Positions 6,573-7,627 of a stretch of 7,627 bases of DNA are shown one piece after another. Within the stretch, counting starts at the first letter, position 1. Each line of letters opens with the position of its first letter. The position numbers were made by a program, and so were the translations under genes. Origin of the DNA: UBA2336 sp964597075 (GTDB lineage: Bacteria; Bacteroidota; Bacteroidia; Cytophagales; Cyclobacteriaceae); NCBI GenBank assembly GCA_964597075.1, contig CAZQXC010000120.1, forward strand, positions 1 to 7,627, read 5' to 3'. The notes beneath the pieces are model-generated. The model saw nothing but the letters and a program-made list of their open reading frames with translations. It was not told the DNA's origin and did not search any database.

Positions 6573-6926
6573 ATGAAAGCCTTTAAAATATTCATAATTT
6601 TAGTAATAACCTTGTTTTCAAGCCTTATGGTATGTGGGCAGGAGGTTGGCAGTCAAGCAGAGAAGTCTTCATTTGCCGTGTCTATTGCTATTTACCCGAA
6701 TCCAGCTGTTGAATATATTGAGGTAAATCTTGATCAATTACTATCCAGTAAGGTAAAGCTTACTGTGTACAATATAATTGGCAATGAAATTCAGGCTGAA
6801 AGTGAAGTTGTTGACGATCATAAAGTCAGGATTCGTGTTAAAGATTTTGCAGCCGGTTATTATCTGTTAGCGCTGCGCGATGATGAAACCAAATTCAGGG
6901 GCACGTATAAGTTTTTAAAGCGCTGA
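6573..6926 (+). CDS. Small secreted protein consisting mainly of a T9SS type A sorting domain
   Basis: This 117-aa protein has a typical Sec signal peptide (K-rich start, hydrophobic core about 5-20), with likely cleavage near CG|QEV at 22-23. The C21 context (LMVC) is a poor lipobox, so a lipoprotein is less likely. After a linker of about 15 residues comes a domain with the hallmarks of T9SS type A sorting domains: YPNPAVEYIEV (41-51), VKLTVYNIIGNEI (61-73), then an alternating VRIRVKDFAAGYYLLAL (85-101) and a basic end (YKFLKR). Such domains normally sit at the end of large exported proteins and guide them across the outer membrane; here there is no cargo. I chose ATG 6573 because a signal peptide starts there; a TTG at 6543 would add ten residues ahead of it. 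The last 12 bp overlap the end of the threonine aldolase gene on the other strand. Its function is unknown. Confidence 0.85.
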   Translation: MKAFKIFIILVITLFSSLMVCGQEVGSQAEKSSFAVSIAIYPNPAVEYIEVNLDQLLSSKVKLTVYNIIGNEIQAESEVVDDHKVRIRVKDFAAGYYLLALRDDETKFRGTYKFLKR

Positions 6927-7627
6927 GCATAATACTTTCGCTTTTGCTATAAAGCGTTCAATCTCCTCTTCCTTTGTATCAAACGAACACATTAGCCGAC
7001 ATTCATTTGTCTGCTCATTCCATATATAGAAGTAAAGTTCTTGTTGCAAATCTTCAGTAATAGTCTTTGGGAGAATGGCAAAGACACCGTTGCCATCTAC
7101 CGCTTGAGTGATTTTGATTTGGGAAATTTGCCGGAGGCCATCTTCCAGTTTTTTAGCCATATTATTTGCATGCGCGGCATTTCGTTTCCAGAGGTCATTC
7201 GATAGGAGGGCTTCAAACTGTGCGCTGATAAAGCGCATCTTCGAATGAAGCTGCATACCTTGCTTTCGTATGTAGGGAAAATTCCGGGTAAGTTCTGTAT
7301 TGAAAAAGATTACAGCTTCTCCGAACATCATACCATTCTTCGCTCCACCGAAAGACAAGACATCTACTCCGGCATCTTTGGTAAAAATACGAAAGTCTTT
7401 TTCCAGACTAATGGCTGCATTGCTGATGCGTGCACCATCCATGTGTAGATAGAGGTTGTATTTTTTAGCTATCCTTGATATTGCTTTAATTTCCTCCACG
7501 GAGTAAACGGTACTGTACTCGGTTGATTGTGAAATAGAAATCACTTTGGCTTGAGGATGATGCTGATCACCCAATCGTTGAATTTTGTTTTCGATTTGAT
7601 CCGGATAGATTTTTCCATCTACAGTCG
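6915..7627 (-). CDS. ltaE: Low-specificity L-threonine aldolase-type PLP enzyme, 3' part (N-terminus outside window)
   Basis: The frame stays open from the stop (6917-6915) to the right edge, so the gene is cut there and about 237 residues are visible. It belongs to the fold-type I PLP family of threonine aldolases (beta-eliminating lyases), which split L-threonine or L-allo-threonine into glycine and acetaldehyde. Just inside the edge the chain reads VDGKIYPDQIENKIQRLGDQ, then VISISQSTEYSTVYS, a typical LtaE stretch. LYLHMDGARI contains the conserved Asp and Arg of the PLP site. SFGGAKNGMMFGEAV has the presumed PLP-binding lysine (codon 7340-7338) in the GG[TA]KNG form of one LtaE subgroup. 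The C-terminal domain runs normally to the stop. There is no ATG among the visible upstream codons, and the TTG at 7574 lies inside the conserved region, so it is not a start. Other substrates, such as phenylserine or 3-hydroxy amino acids, are possible. Confidence 0.9.
   Translation of the reverse strand, partial: TVDGKIYPDQIENKIQRLGDQHHPQAKVISISQSTEYSTVYSVEEIKAISRIAKKYNLYLHMDGARISNAAISLEKDFRIFTKDAGVDVLSFGGAKNGMMFGEAVIFFNTELTRNFPYIRKQGMQLHSKMRFISAQFEALLSNDLWKRNAAHANNMAKKLEDGLRQISQIKITQAVDGNGVFAILPKTITEDLQQELYFYIWNEQTNECRLMCSFDTKEEEIERFIAKAKVLCSAL

Noticed and set aside
7572..7574. TTG at 7574 as the start of the threonine aldolase gene.
   Set aside because: The frame stays open to the window edge with recognisable family sequence upstream, so the gene is simply cut by the edge.

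Overview
The window looks like a chromosomal piece from a member of the Bacteroidota, probably an aerobic Cytophagales-like bacterium. The reasons are: a small secreted protein ending in a type IX secretion (T9SS) sorting domain; A-rich translation leaders without clear Shine-Dalgarno sequences; possible promoters of the Bacteroidota TTG / TAnnTTTG kind; and a KorA with fused gamma and alpha parts next to complex I genes. The taxonomic call is an inference from gene content, not from a marker gene.

Positions 1-4479 (minus strand) form one tightly packed gene series read right to left: korA (gamma-alpha subunit of a 2-oxoacid:ferredoxin oxidoreductase), korB (beta subunit), nuoA, nuoB, nuoC and the first 20 codons of nuoD. 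Most junctions are 0-3 bp or short overlaps. The exception is a 154-bp gap between nuoB and nuoC, which is almost filled by a palindromic repeat with perfect 10-bp terminal inverted repeats (536-667). The series links a ferredoxin-reducing, thiamine-dependent enzyme of the TCA cycle with the start of respiratory complex I.

Positions 4480-4616 are a divergent intergenic region with candidate promoters facing both ways. To its right on the plus strand are a 100-aa dicluster ferredoxin (4617-4919), which is a likely electron acceptor for KorAB, a Rho-independent terminator (4943-4974), and a bifunctional NAD(P)H-hydrate epimerase/dehydratase, nnr (4989-6479). The obvious longer start for nnr at 4944 falls inside the terminator stem and is rejected.

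Positions 6573-6926 (plus) encode a 117-aa exported protein that is little more than a signal peptide plus a T9SS type A sorting domain. It meets, tail to tail and with a 12-bp overlap, a low-specificity threonine aldolase-type PLP enzyme (minus strand, 6915 to beyond the right edge).

No rRNA, tRNA, CRISPR array, transposase or phage gene is visible. I see no clearly new multi-gene system. The points most worth a second look are the repeat inside the complex I operon, the korAB-nuo coupling with a nearby ferredoxin, the extra cysteine in that ferredoxin, and the cargo-less sorting-domain protein.
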